DNA from: an uncultured Bacteroidales bacterium
GTDB lineage: Bacteria > Bacteroidota > Bacteroidia > Bacteroidales > P3
Length of the DNA stretch: 64,000 nt
Assembly (NCBI GenBank): GCA_900318835.1
Contig: ONLW01000007.1
Span: 24,070 to 88,069 of the forward strand
Direction of reading: 5' to 3'
A program made the position numbers and the translations under genes. Positions 25,685 through 33,457 of the stretch are shown one piece after another. Every line of letters begins with the position of its first letter. Positions within the stretch are counted from its first letter, which is position 1. Under the pieces are notes generated by a model. That model was given only the letters and a program-made list of their open reading frames with translations. It had not been told where the DNA came from and did not search any database.

Positions 25685-26290
25685 TTAGAACCTCATACCT
25701 ATCTTAAAGCATAATGTGCTCGCTGTGGTATTAACCTCCTCTGAACTTGCTCCATCGTAGTAGCTGTACTCATAACGGTCGTAGTGTAATTTTTGCAGAT
25801 TGATGCCAACTTGAAAATAAAGAGATGTTTTTTCTTCGAGGCTAATATCAACGCCAAATGCTGGTTCCCAATAAAAACCCACAGCATTACCTTCTACCGA
25901 GCCAACATTGATTGTGTATCCGGCATCACATAGTAACATGGGTTTGACTTTTGTCGTTGTAAAGTTGTATTGAATTCGAGCAAATATGGGCAATAAATAA
26001 TCACCCGAATAAGAGTCACTGGATTCAAAATGTAAGCTGCCGTACTGCATATAAGACCTCCATGTATGCATAAATAATGCGTCTGTATACTTAAATCCAA
26101 CACCGATACCAGCATACAGATTGGGAATTATTCTGTAGCCATTGACCATGGAAATTCCCAATGAGTATTTTGTGCATTTATTCATGGCCGGACCTCCGTT
26201 TATCTCAATGGATTTCTCGTAACCGGTGTTTTGCGCTTTTGCAGTCATTGAGAGAACAACTGCGGTTAAAAGGATTATTATTTTCTTCAT
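25685..26290 (-). CDS. small outer-membrane beta-barrel protein
   Basis: 201 residues, signal peptide MKKIIILLTAVVLSMTAKAQ. Alternating hydrophobic strands ending in LCFKIGMRF (terminal Phe) indicate an 8- to 10-strand outer-membrane barrel of the OmpA/opacity type. AT-rich, accessory. Its transcript starts near 26517 and carries structured RNA copy C in the 5' leader, 76 bases ahead of the start codon. Function unknown. Confidence 0.75.
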   Translation of the reverse strand: MKKIIILLTAVVLSMTAKAQNTGYEKSIEINGGPAMNKCTKYSLGISMVNGYRIIPNLYAGIGVGFKYTDALFMHTWRSYMQYGSLHFESSDSYSGDYLLPIFARIQYNFTTTKVKPMLLCDAGYTINVGSVEGNAVGFYWEPAFGVDISLEEKTSLYFQVGINLQKLHYDRYEYSYYDGASSEEVNTTASTLCFKIGMRF

Positions 26291-26365
26291 TTTTATTCTT
26301 TTTGCGCTCTCCCGTGCCCCGTTAAGCGATTAATATAGAAGCGTGACACCGTATGCCATTTCTTT

Positions 26366-26479
26366 AGTTGGAGGTCGTAGGAAACCTTTGAAAGCAGAAC
26401 TGGTAATGGTACCACGCTAAAACAGCGCGAACCGTTACACCGAACTTGCTTTCTATGGAAGTGTCCTACGTTTCCAACT
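26366..26479 (-). ncRNA. structured leader RNA, family copy C
   Basis: On minus: P1a AGTTGG (26479-26474) with CCAACT (26371-26366). Interior loop AAA / ACCT. P1b CGTAGGA (26470-26464) with TCCTACG (26382-26376). Inner helix GAAAGCA with TGCTTTC. Apical hairpin GCGCT-gttt-AGCGT preceded by GGTTC. The same architecture as copies A and B with different paired bases. A -7 box at 26532-26524 starts a transcript just before it, so it is a 5' leader of the OMP gene. Confidence 0.6.
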
Positions 26480-26523
26480 TCAAGAACGGGCATAACGCCT
26501 CGTGATTTACTCTGAAATCGACT

Positions 26524-26532
26524 GCAAAGATA
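26524..26532 (-). promoter_or_regulatory. -7 box of the RNA copy C / OMP transcript
   Basis: TATCTTTGC on minus (GCAAAGATA on plus), 45 bases before the 5' helix of RNA copy C. The -33 region has TTTCG rather than TTTG. Confidence 0.65.
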
Positions 26533-26618
26533 CGAACATTTTCCGATATGGCGAAATTTATTTTCCCCTGGGGTGGAAAAGAGGCAATATTGCAGAGGGT
26601 TTTACGTTAATAGGAACG

Positions 26619-27188
26619 ATGAAAGGCTTGGAGCAATACGATGTGAAGTTGCTGCTGGCGCTGGTGAAGAGCGTCAGCGGGCGGACGGATTTCTTCAAGG
26701 TGCTGGTCGAGGGGCCGCATCCCGAGCTAGCGGCTTTCAGCAACGCCATCCGTGGCGACGACGACGCGATGGTGTGGCTCTTCAAGCACGACTTCGCCTG
26801 GCTGGCCATCCTCAGCAACGCCTGCGACGGCGACGAGAAGGCCATCGACTGGGTCCGCAACGGCCTGACGCCTGTGAACCTCCGCTTCGCCTTGGCCTGT
26901 CGCCACGATGTGGACTCGCTGAAATGGCTCTACAAAAACAAACTCGGCGTGCTGCTGATGCTGGTACGTGAGGTGGAGAAGTTCTTGAAGTACCAGGAAA
27001 AGGAATATGCCTGGCCCTACGTGATGCATTTTGGCGGACACTACCGTGCCATGATGGAACTGGAAGAATGGAAGAGCGCGACCGAAGAGGAGCGAATTGA
27101 ACCACAGAAACAAAATAAAAAAGACAATGATAAAGAACAACAAACCGAACAAGGAGAACAAAGAGGAGAAGAAGACCAGAGAGGGTAG
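26619..27188 (+). CDS. hypothetical protein upstream of the pseudouridine synthase
   Basis: 189 residues from the ATG at 26619. The frame is open back to 26502, but that part covers the minus-strand promoter of the OMP gene, so the shorter start is preferred. Soluble, helical, with tandem-like helices (HPELAAFSNAIRGDDDAMVW, WLAILSNACDGDEKAIDWV) recalling ankyrin/HEAT-type packing; a highly charged tail (EPQKQNKKDNDKEQQTEQGE). No family recognised. The tail overlaps the 5' end of the pseudouridine synthase gene. Confidence 0.62.
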   Translation: MKGLEQYDVKLLLALVKSVSGRTDFFKVLVEGPHPELAAFSNAIRGDDDAMVWLFKHDFAWLAILSNACDGDEKAIDWVRNGLTPVNLRFALACRHDVDSLKWLYKNKLGVLLMLVREVEKFLKYQEKEYAWPYVMHFGGHYRAMMELEEWKSATEEERIEPQKQNKKDNDKEQQTEQGEQRGEEDQRG

Positions 27189-28023
27189 ACCTGTTAGAGA
27201 ATCTAGATTTTCTAGAGAGTCTAGAGATTCTAGACCTGCTAGAAGAGGCACCCGCCCGGCGGGCAAAAAGCCCACAATGCAGAAACCCAAGGAGCCCCAT
27301 GCCGAAGGTGCCATGCGCCTGAACAAGTATATCGCCCATGCGGGCATCTGCTCACGCCGCGAGGCCGACGAGCTCATCGCCGCCGGCAGCGTGAAGGTTA
27401 ACGGCAAGGTAGTCACCGAGATGGGCTACCAAGTGATGCCCGGCGACGAGGTGCAGTACGGCGGCGAGAAGCTCCGCAGCGAGCGCCTGCGCTACTTCCT
27501 CCTCAACAAACCCAAAGGCTTCATCACCACCACCGACGACCCGCAGGAGCGCCGCACGGTGATGATGCTCATGGACGGCTGCTGTGCCGAACGCATATAC
27601 CCCGTCGGCCGCCTCGACCGCGCCACCACCGGCCTGCTGCTCTTCACCAACGACGGCGAGCTGGCCAAGAAGCTGACGCACCCCTCCACGCAGGTCTATA
27701 AGATCTACCAGGTGGAGCTCAACAAGCCCGTCACCAAGGAGGACATGAAACGCCTCCTCGAAGGCATCGAGCTTGAGGACGGCCCCATGCATGTGGATGA
27801 CATCCAGTATGCCGCCGTCGGCAAGACCATCGACAAGCGCATCGTGGGCGTTGAGCTGCACAGCGGCCGCAACCGCATCGTGCGCCGCCTCTTCGAAGCC
27901 CTCGGCTACGAAGTCCACAAGCTCGACCGCACCACCTTCGCCGGCCTCACCAAGAAAGACCTCCCCCGCGGCCGCTGGCGCGAACTGACAGAAAAGGAAG
28001 TCGGCTTTCTCAAAATGATTTGA
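27127..28023 (+). CDS. RsuA/RluB-type pseudouridine synthase
   Basis: 298 residues from the ATG at 27127 (an alternative ATG at 27097). A long basic N-terminal tail is followed by an S4 RNA-binding domain (MRLNKYIAHAGICSRREADE) and the catalytic domain with GRLDRATTGLLLFTND; the Asp near residue 164 is the nucleophile. It isomerises a uridine of rRNA, probably 23S as in RluB/RluE. The N-terminal tail is partly a 9-base CTAG array (27194-27242) read as repeated Arg/Ser. A strong hairpin overlaps the stop codon. Confidence 0.9.
   Translation: MIKNNKPNKENKEEKKTREGRPVRESRFSRESRDSRPARRGTRPAGKKPTMQKPKEPHAEGAMRLNKYIAHAGICSRREADELIAAGSVKVNGKVVTEMGYQVMPGDEVQYGGEKLRSERLRYFLLNKPKGFITTTDDPQERRTVMMLMDGCCAERIYPVGRLDRATTGLLLFTNDGELAKKLTHPSTQVYKIYQVELNKPVTKEDMKRLLEGIELEDGPMHVDDIQYAAVGKTIDKRIVGVELHSGRNRIVRRLFEALGYEVHKLDRTTFAGLTKKDLPRGRWRELTEKEVGFLKMI
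27194..27242 (+). repeat. 9-base CTAG array in the pseudouridine synthase tail
   Basis: TTAG at 27194, then CTAG at 27203, 27212, 27221, 27230 and 27239, all 9 bases apart and in frame. It encodes RESRFSRESRDSRPARR-like sequence. Confidence 0.8.
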
Positions 28024-28034
28024 GAAAGCCGACT
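27999..28034 (+). terminator. terminator overlapping the pseudouridine synthase stop
   Basis: 16-base perfect stem AGTCGGCTTTCTCAAA (27999-28014) with its complement at 28019-28034, loop ATGA. The stem uses the last coding bases and the TGA; a T-run follows after ACC. Confidence 0.75.
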
Positions 28035-28105
28035 ACCTTTTTGGTGGGCTTTTTGAAGATGATATAGGATATAATAAATATATGTATACTGCGTTATAGT
28101 ATATT

Positions 28106-28777
28106 ATGATTGCAGAGAACATAGCCAAGATTCGTGCTGAGCTGCCCGAAGGCGTACGCCTGATAGCGGTCTCCAAGCTGAAGCCCGTGGAGGACATCCA
28201 GGAAGCCTATGCTGCCGGTCAGCGCCTCTTCGGTGAGAACTACGCCACCGAGTTGCGCGACAAGCACCCTCAGTTGCCGAATGACATCGAGTGGCACTTC
28301 ATAGGCCACCTGCAGGGTAAGCAACTGAAATACTACATCCCCTTCGTGAGCATGATTCACGGCGTGGACAGCATCGAGCACCTCGAGGAGGTGGAGAAGA
28401 CCGCCGCCAAGGTGGGCCGCACCGTCGATGTGCTGCTGCAGGTGCATGTGGCGCAGGAGGAGACCAAGTTTGGTTTCCTGCCGGAAGAACTAGAGAATCT
28501 AGATAATCTAGGGAATCTAGAGCATACCAGAATCTGCGGTGTCATGGGCATGGCTTCTCACACTGATGATGAGGCCCGTGTCCGCGCCGACTTCCGCGCC
28601 ATCCGTGCCATCTTCGACCACCTCAAGGCCGGCCCTTTTGCCAGTCATCCCGAGTTCAAGGAAATCTCCATGGGTATGAGCCACGACTGGCACATCGCCG
28701 TCGAGGAGGGCAGCACCCTCATCCGCCTCGGAACTTCCATCTTCGGTCCCAGAGATTACTCTAAAATTAAAAATTAA
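28106..28777 (+). CDS. yggS: YggS family PLP-binding protein
   Basis: 223 residues, a normal length. RLIAVSKLKPVEDIQEAY contains the PLP-binding Lys (near 24). GENYATEL, HFIGHLQGKQ and the final MGMSHDWHIAVEEGSTLIRL ... GPRDY are family signatures. It binds pyridoxal phosphate in a single-domain TIM barrel and helps B6 homeostasis. In mid-gene a 9-base CTAG array (28490-28525) adds ELENLDNLGNLEH without breaking the frame. Confidence 0.94.
   Translation: MIAENIAKIRAELPEGVRLIAVSKLKPVEDIQEAYAAGQRLFGENYATELRDKHPQLPNDIEWHFIGHLQGKQLKYYIPFVSMIHGVDSIEHLEEVEKTAAKVGRTVDVLLQVHVAQEETKFGFLPEELENLDNLGNLEHTRICGVMGMASHTDDEARVRADFRAIRAIFDHLKAGPFASHPEFKEISMGMSHDWHIAVEEGSTLIRLGTSIFGPRDYSKIKN
28490..28525 (+). 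repeat. 9-base CTAG array inside yggS
   Basis: CTAG at 28490, 28499, 28508 and 28517: four 9-base units in frame. Confidence 0.8.
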
Positions 28778-28790
28778 TAATTAATAATTA
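28763..28790 (+). repeat. left four-unit 7-base array of the four-helix cassette
   Basis: AAAATTA, AAAATTA, ATAATTA, ATAATTA, then AAAATC. It begins inside the last codons of yggS and ends 6 bases before the four-helix gene. An inverted related array lies at 29163-29190. Confidence 0.8.
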
Positions 28791-28796
28791 AAAATC

Positions 28797-29150
28797 ATGG
28801 GTAACGTGATTCTTGACAAGAGCGTTGATTTTGCAGTGCGGTGTGTGAAGTTCTACAACTATCTGCGCGATGAAAAGAGGGAATATGTCATGAGTAAGCA
28901 AATGTTGCGGAGTGGAACCAGTATTGGTGCTAATATTAGCGAAAGTCAAGGATCTCAATCCAACCCGGATTTTATAGCCAAATTGCATATTTCGCTCAAA
29001 GAAGCCCAAGAAACATCCTATTGGCTTTTGGTTCTTTATAGATCGGAAATTATTAGCGAGACAGAATATGATTCCATGAACAACGATTTAAAAGAGATAA
29101 TCGCCTTGCTTATATCAATCATCAAATCCGTTAAAGTCAACTCTAAATAA
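28797..29150 (+). CDS. four helix bundle protein (23S rRNA intervening-sequence type)
   Basis: 117 residues. The pattern DKSVDFAVRCVKFYNYL, KQMLRSGTSIGANISESQG and FIAKLHISLKEAQETSYWL matches the four-helix-bundle family first found in 23S rRNA intervening sequences and now known across many genomes. Its function is unknown. The gene is more AT-rich than its neighbours and is enclosed by inverted 7-base arrays (28763-28790, 29163-29190), so the whole 428-base unit looks like a cassette placed between yggS and yitT. Confidence 0.9.
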   Translation: MGNVILDKSVDFAVRCVKFYNYLRDEKREYVMSKQMLRSGTSIGANISESQGSQSNPDFIAKLHISLKEAQETSYWLLVLYRSEIISETEYDSMNNDLKEIIALLISIIKSVKVNSK

Positions 29151-29162
29151 TTTGGTCAAATA

Positions 29163-29190
29163 TTTTTAATTCTTAATTCTTAATTTTTAA
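29163..29190 (+). repeat. right four-unit 7-base array of the four-helix cassette
   Basis: TTTTTAA, TTCTTAA, TTCTTAA, TTTTTAA, then TTTAT. In reverse complement it resembles the left array at 28763-28790. Confidence 0.8.
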
Positions 29191-29201
29191 TTTATATTAA
29201 G

Positions 29202-30098
29202 ATGCAAATATTTAAGAACAGCAAGCAAATCATCATGTCCTACGTGATTATCACCATCGGACTGATGACCTACACCTTTGGATGGTCGGCCTTCATGCTG
29301 CCGGCGCGGATTGTCGGCGGCGGTGTCAGTGGCCTCTCCGCCATCCTCTATTATGCCGTGGGCATCCACATCCCTATCGGTATCCTCAACCTCATCTTCA
29401 ATGGCATTCTGGTGGCCATCGGCTTCAAGATGCTGGGATCGAAGTTCGGTGCCAACACCATCTACGGCATCGCTATGAGCAGTGTCTTCTTCATCATGTG
29501 GCAGCAAGGCCTCCATGTGGAGAACCTCTTCATGAACCCCGATGGCACCATGCAGTTCGACCCCTTCATGTGCGCCATCATCGGCGGCGCCCTCTGCGGC
29601 TTGGGTATCGGTCTGAGCTTCATCATGGGAGGCAACACCGGCGGCACCGACATCATTGCCCTCATCATTTGCAAGTATCATAACATCTCGCCCGGCCGCG
29701 TCATCATGCTTATCGATATCGTCATTGTGGGCTGCTCCTTCTTTGTCTCTGGCAAGCTTGGCAACGTGGTTTATGGCTATGTTGTCATGGGCGTGATGAC
29801 TTATGTGCTCGATATGGTGCTCGATGGCAACAAGCAGAGTTACCAGATTATGGTCTTCTCGCAGAAGAACGAGGAGATTGGCGACACCGTGGCCCGCGAG
29901 GTGGGCCGTGGTGCCACGCTCCTCGACGCCGAAGGATGCTACACCAAGCAGGGCCAGAAGGTGCTCCTCATGATGGTGCACCGCACCGACAAGTCCCACG
30001 TCATGCAGATTATCCACCGCATCGACGAGAACGCCTTCATCTCGGTCAACAAAGCCCAGGGCGTCTATGGAAAAAACTTTGAAAAACTGAAATTGTAA
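29202..30098 (+). CDS. YitT family membrane protein
   Basis: 298 residues. Five or six membrane segments in residues 10-190 (SYVIITIGLMTYTFGWSAFM, GVSGLSAILYYAVG, FIMGGNTGGTDIIALII) are followed by the cytoplasmic DUF2179 domain (QIMVFSQKNEEIGDTVAREV). The family is widespread and of uncertain transport function. It starts 12 bases after the right cassette array and precedes rpe by 33 bases, so the yggS-yitT-rpe order may have been one run before the cassette entered. Confidence 0.9.
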   Translation: MQIFKNSKQIIMSYVIITIGLMTYTFGWSAFMLPARIVGGGVSGLSAILYYAVGIHIPIGILNLIFNGILVAIGFKMLGSKFGANTIYGIAMSSVFFIMWQQGLHVENLFMNPDGTMQFDPFMCAIIGGALCGLGIGLSFIMGGNTGGTDIIALIICKYHNISPGRVIMLIDIVIVGCSFFVSGKLGNVVYGYVVMGVMTYVLDMVLDGNKQSYQIMVFSQKNEEIGDTVAREVGRGATLLDAEGCYTKQGQKVLLMMVHRTDKSHVMQIIHRIDENAFISVNKAQGVYGKNFEKLKL

Positions 30099-30130
30099 CA
30101 CAAGCAATCAGACAATAACACAATCAAGCA

Positions 30131-30775
30131 ATGAAATTGATATCCCCTTCGTTATTAAGTGCCGACTTCGGCAACCTCCAGCGCGACATTGAGATGCTCA
30201 ATGCCAGCGAGTGCGACTGGCTGCATGTCGACGTCATGGATGGCATCTTCGTCCCCAACATCTCCTTTGGCCAGCCGATAGTGAAACATATCAAAAAGCA
30301 CGCGCAGAAACCTCTCGACGTGCACCTGATGATTATGGACCCCGGCCGCTATGTGCAGGATTTTAAAGATGCCGGTGCCGACATTCTTACCATCCACTAC
30401 GAGGCCTGCCATCACCACGACCGCGTGCTCCACGCCATCCACGACGCGGGCATGAAGGCCGGTGTGGTGCTCAACCCCTCGTCGCCCGTCAGTCTGTTGG
30501 AGGACATTATCCAGGAGTGCGACATGGTGCTACTCATGAGCGTCAACCCCGGCTTCGGTGGACAGAAGTTCATCGAGAACACCTACTCCAAGGTGCGCCA
30601 GCTGCGCGAGCTCTGCAACCGCAAGAATCCAAAGTGCCTCATCGAGGTTGACGGCGGTGTCAACCTGCAGAACGCCCCCTTGCTCTTCGATGCTGGTGCC
30701 AATGTCCTTGTGGCTGGCAATGCCGTTTTTAAGAGTGAGAATCCTGCCGCCACCATCCACCAGATGAAACAATGA
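30131..30775 (+). CDS. rpe: ribulose-phosphate 3-epimerase
   Basis: 214 residues, a normal length. MKLISPSLLSADFGNLQRDI, the metal ligands in HVDVMDGIFVPN, VHLMIMDPGRYV, MSVNPGFGGQKFIE and EVDGGVNLQNAP are all present. Interconverts ribulose-5-phosphate and xylulose-5-phosphate in the non-oxidative pentose phosphate pathway. Overlaps the next gene by 4 bases (ATGA), so they are translationally coupled. Confidence 0.96.
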   Translation: MKLISPSLLSADFGNLQRDIEMLNASECDWLHVDVMDGIFVPNISFGQPIVKHIKKHAQKPLDVHLMIMDPGRYVQDFKDAGADILTIHYEACHHHDRVLHAIHDAGMKAGVVLNPSSPVSLLEDIIQECDMVLLMSVNPGFGGQKFIENTYSKVRQLRELCNRKNPKCLIEVDGGVNLQNAPLLFDAGANVLVAGNAVFKSENPAATIHQMKQ

Positions 30776-31971
30776 ACAGACCTCGTTTAGTCATAGCCCC
30801 CGGCAAGGAAAAAGCCATCCTGCGTCGTCACCCGTGGATATTCTCGGGTGCCGTGCGACGTATCGAGGGCAATCCGCAGGAGGGTGACCTTGTCGATGTC
30901 GTCGACGCCCGCGGCCAGTGGATGGCCTCCGGACACTACCAGAACGAGAGCATCATCTGCAAGGTGCTCTCCTTCGACACACCGCAGATTGACGTTGACT
31001 TCTTCCGTTCCCGTCTCCGCTCTGCCATCGCCTATCGCGCTCATCTCGGATTCTTCAACACTCAGGACACTAATGTCTTCCGTCTTATCCATGCCGAGGG
31101 AGACTATCTGCCTGGCCTTGTTGCCGACTGGTACAACGGCGTGCTGGTGTTGCAGGCCCATTCGGTGGGCATGCACCTCATCTTCCCCCAGTTGGTGGAA
31201 ATCTTCAAGGAGGAACTCGCCTCCTATGGTCTCCAGTCCATCTTCGACAAAAGCAGTGCCACCGTGTCGTCGACTTCAGTTGACGACGGCTACCTCTATG
31301 GCCCCGAGCCTCCCGAACATGAAATCACTGAGAGCGGCAACCGCCTGCTCATCAATTTCTACGAGGGTCAAAAGACGGGTTTTTTCGTCGACCAGCGCGA
31401 GAACCGGAAGCTGGTGCAGGAGTTGGCCCGGAGGCACCGTGTCCTCAATTGTTTCGGCTACACCGGCGGTTTCTCTCTTGCCGCCCTCCGCGGCGGTGCC
31501 GAATATGTGGAGACTGTGGATATCAGCCGTAAAGCCATCGACCTCTGTAACCGCAATGTGGATCTGAACTACGGCCACGACGCCCCGCACCAGGGCACCG
31601 TTGCAGATGTTCTCCATTTTTTAAGTGCAAAAGAATCTTTCACCTCTAACTTTTCACCTTTCACCTTTATCATATTAGACCCTCCCGCTTTTGCCAAGAA
31701 TCACCGTTCCCTGCAACAGGGCCTGAAAGGCTACCGCGCCATCAACCAGCGCGCCATAGAGGCTTTGCCTGCAGGAGGATTGCTGATGACCTTCAGTTGC
31801 AGTCAGGCCGTTAGCAAGGAGGACTTCCAGACCATGGTCTTCACCTCGGCTATGAATGCTGGCCGTCGTGTCCGCATCGTCCGCCAGCTCCCCCATGCGA
31901 TGGACCATCCCGTCTCCATCCATCACCCTGAGGGTGAGTATCTTAAGGGACTTTTACTGGAAGTGGAATAA
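30772..31971 (+). CDS. RlmI-like class I rRNA methyltransferase
   Basis: 399 residues. N-terminal PUA domain (HPWIFSGAVRRIEGNPQEGD), central RlmI-type domain (EGQKTGFFVDQRENRKLVQE), SAM-binding VLNCFGYTGGFSLAALRGGA and the catalytic ILDPPAFAKNHRSL. By family it methylates a cytosine C5 in 23S rRNA. A 7-base CTTTCAC array (31637-31664) just before the DPPAF motif adds a Phe/Ser/Thr-rich loop (FTSNFSPFTF). Coupled to rpe. Confidence 0.92.
   Translation: MNRPRLVIAPGKEKAILRRHPWIFSGAVRRIEGNPQEGDLVDVVDARGQWMASGHYQNESIICKVLSFDTPQIDVDFFRSRLRSAIAYRAHLGFFNTQDTNVFRLIHAEGDYLPGLVADWYNGVLVLQAHSVGMHLIFPQLVEIFKEELASYGLQSIFDKSSATVSSTSVDDGYLYGPEPPEHEITESGNRLLINFYEGQKTGFFVDQRENRKLVQELARRHRVLNCFGYTGGFSLAALRGGAEYVETVDISRKAIDLCNRNVDLNYGHDAPHQGTVADVLHFLSAKESFTSNFSPFTFIILDPPAFAKNHRSLQQGLKGYRAINQRAIEALPAGGLLMTFSCSQAVSKEDFQTMVFTSAMNAGRRVRIVRQLPHAMDHPVSIHHPEGEYLKGLLLEVE
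31637..31664 (+). repeat. four-unit 7-base array (CTTTCAC) inside the RlmI-like gene
   Basis: CTTTCAC, CTCTAAC, TTTTCAC, CTTTCAC, then CTTTAT. Located eight codons before the catalytic motif. Confidence 0.75.
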
Positions 31972-32004
31972 CCTCACAAAACCGATACTTGTAATCGGTT
32001 GATT

Positions 32005-32128
32005 TTTAGTATGCTCTAGAGACCAACACCGTCCTAAAACCGTACCAGCGACGTACCATTCCCCGACCATCCCCGACGATGGTCGGAGATGATAGGGTGA
32101 GGGTAGGGTGTTGGTATGTTGGATGGGG
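32005..32128 (-). repeat. 11-base-unit palindromic intergenic element, copy 3 (reversed)
   Basis: Same family as copies 1, 2 and 5, in the opposite orientation: the GGTCTC/CTC tail is at the left end (32014-32020 as GAGACC) and the centre is GACGATGGTC near 32075. Lies between the RlmI-like gene and folE. Confidence 0.7.
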
Positions 32129-32141
32129 TAAAAAAATAATA

Positions 32142-32171
32142 TGCCCAGAATATACTTTGGGCAAGTTTTTT
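32142..32171 (+). terminator. hairpin with T-run upstream of folE
   Basis: TGCCCA (32142-32147) pairs with TGGGCA (32158-32163), followed by AGTTTTTTG. Either the terminator of the rpe-RlmI transcript or an attenuator in the folE leader; it is 19 bases before the folE ATG. Confidence 0.5.
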
Positions 32172-32189
32172 GCGTTATTATATACTAAA

Positions 32190-32807
32190 ATGAAAAATGA
32201 AATGGAATTAGGATACCAGAAAATAGACAAATACGACGAAGCGTGTGTCAGCGAGATGGCTGAACACTACAAAGCTATCATCAAACTCCTGGGAGAAGAC
32301 CCTGAGCGCGAGGGACTGTTGAAGAGTCCGGAACGTATCGCCAAGGCCATGCTTTTCTTCACCAACGGCTACGACCTCAACCCCGAGGAAATCCTCCGCT
32401 CGGCCATGTTCCATGAGGATTACAAACAGATGGTCGTAGTGAAGGATATCGAGCTCTATTCGCTCTGCGAGCACCACATGGTGCCTTTCGTCGGCAAGGC
32501 CCACGTGGCCTACATCCCCAACGGTACTATTGTGGGTCTGAGTAAGATACCGCGTGTGGTGGATGCCTTCGCCCGCCGTCTGCAGGTGCAGGAACGTCTC
32601 ACCAAGCAAATCAAGGACTGCATCCAGAATGTCCTCAACCCCCTCGGCGTGGCTGTGGTCATCGAGGCGCAGCACATGTGCATGTCCATGCGCGGCGTGC
32701 AGAAGCAGAACAGCGTCACCACCACCTCCGACTTCACCGGCGCCTTCATGAAAGACCCCAAGACCCGCGAGGAGTTTATGAACATTATCGGTGTTAATCT
32801 TCATTGA
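32190..32807 (+). CDS. folE: GTP cyclohydrolase I
   Basis: 205 residues from the ATG at 32190; the frame opens earlier, but the extension runs through repeat copy 3. Zinc and substrate residues are seen in [20 protein letters not shown] and in [16 protein letters not shown]. It makes dihydroneopterin triphosphate from GTP, the first step of tetrahydrofolate synthesis (or of a queuosine precursor). The LolA-like gene follows 2 bases after its stop. Confidence 0.95.
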   Translation: MKNEMELGYQKIDKYDEACVSEMAEHYKAIIKLLGEDPEREGLLKSPERIAKAMLFFTNGYDLNPEEILRSAMFHEDYKQMVVVKDIELYSLCEHHMVPFVGKAHVAYIPNGTIVGLSKIPRVVDAFARRLQVQERLTKQIKDCIQNVLNPLGVAVVIEAQHMCMSMRGVQKQNSVTTTSDFTGAFMKDPKTREEFMNIIGVNLH

Positions 32808-32809
32808 TT

Positions 32810-33457
32810 ATGAAAAAGTTACTTATAGGCCTTATAGGCCTTATAGGGTTTATAAGCGGTGTCCAGGCTCAGATTACGCATAACTCGCAAGGTCGCCTCG
32901 ACGAGAATGCCACCGAGGTGCTGGGCAAGGCTGCCAAGAAGTTGCAAAGCGTCAAGGGCAGCGTGACCCTCACCTTGCTCGACAGTGAGAAGAAGCAGAC
33001 CGGCAAGTACACCGCCGAGATTGTCTACTGGAAAGGCAAATACCATCTCACGACCGATGGCATGGAAATATGGTGCGACGGCACCACCGTATGGCAGTGG
33101 AACAAGACGGCCAAGGAGATTGTCATCAATAATATGCCGCCCGACAGCGAGATAGACCTCCTCAACCCCGGCCGCCTCATCGTAAACTACGCCAAGAACT
33201 TCCGCGCCAAGTATATCCGCACCGAGGACGACGGTACTGCCATCATCGACCTCCAGCCGCGTTCGGCGCAGAGCTACCACAAGATACGCCTCTTCATCGA
33301 CGAGGAGTCGGGCGTGCTCAAGCGCATGGAGGTGCAGAAATACGACTCCAGCCGCGAGATATACGATTTCTCCAAACTCAAGTTTATTCCCATCAAGGGT
33401 GCCTTCAAGTTCAACCCCGAGCAACACCCCGAGGCCGAAGTAATTGACATGCGATGA
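32810..33457 (+). CDS. LolA-like outer-membrane lipoprotein carrier
   Basis: 215 residues from the ATG at 32810. The signal peptide MKKLLIGLIGLIGFISGVQA is built on a 9-base array (32822-32857) that repeats Leu-Ile-Gly. The mature part, with VKGSVTLTLLDSEKKQTGKY, MEIWCDGTTVWQWNKTAKE and the final strand set, fits the half-barrel LolA fold of Bacteroidota. It should ferry lipoproteins across the periplasm. It sits between folE and tsaB with tight spacing and an ATGA overlap at its end. Confidence 0.85.
   Translation: MKKLLIGLIGLIGFISGVQAQITHNSQGRLDENATEVLGKAAKKLQSVKGSVTLTLLDSEKKQTGKYTAEIVYWKGKYHLTTDGMEIWCDGTTVWQWNKTAKEIVINNMPPDSEIDLLNPGRLIVNYAKNFRAKYIRTEDDGTAIIDLQPRSAQSYHKIRLFIDEESGVLKRMEVQKYDSSREIYDFSKLKFIPIKGAFKFNPEQHPEAEVIDMR
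32822..32857 (+). repeat. 9-base array forming the LolA-like signal peptide
   Basis: CTTATAGGC, CTTATAGGC, CTTATAGGG, TTTATAAGC: four 9-base units encoding the hydrophobic core of the signal peptide. Confidence 0.8.
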
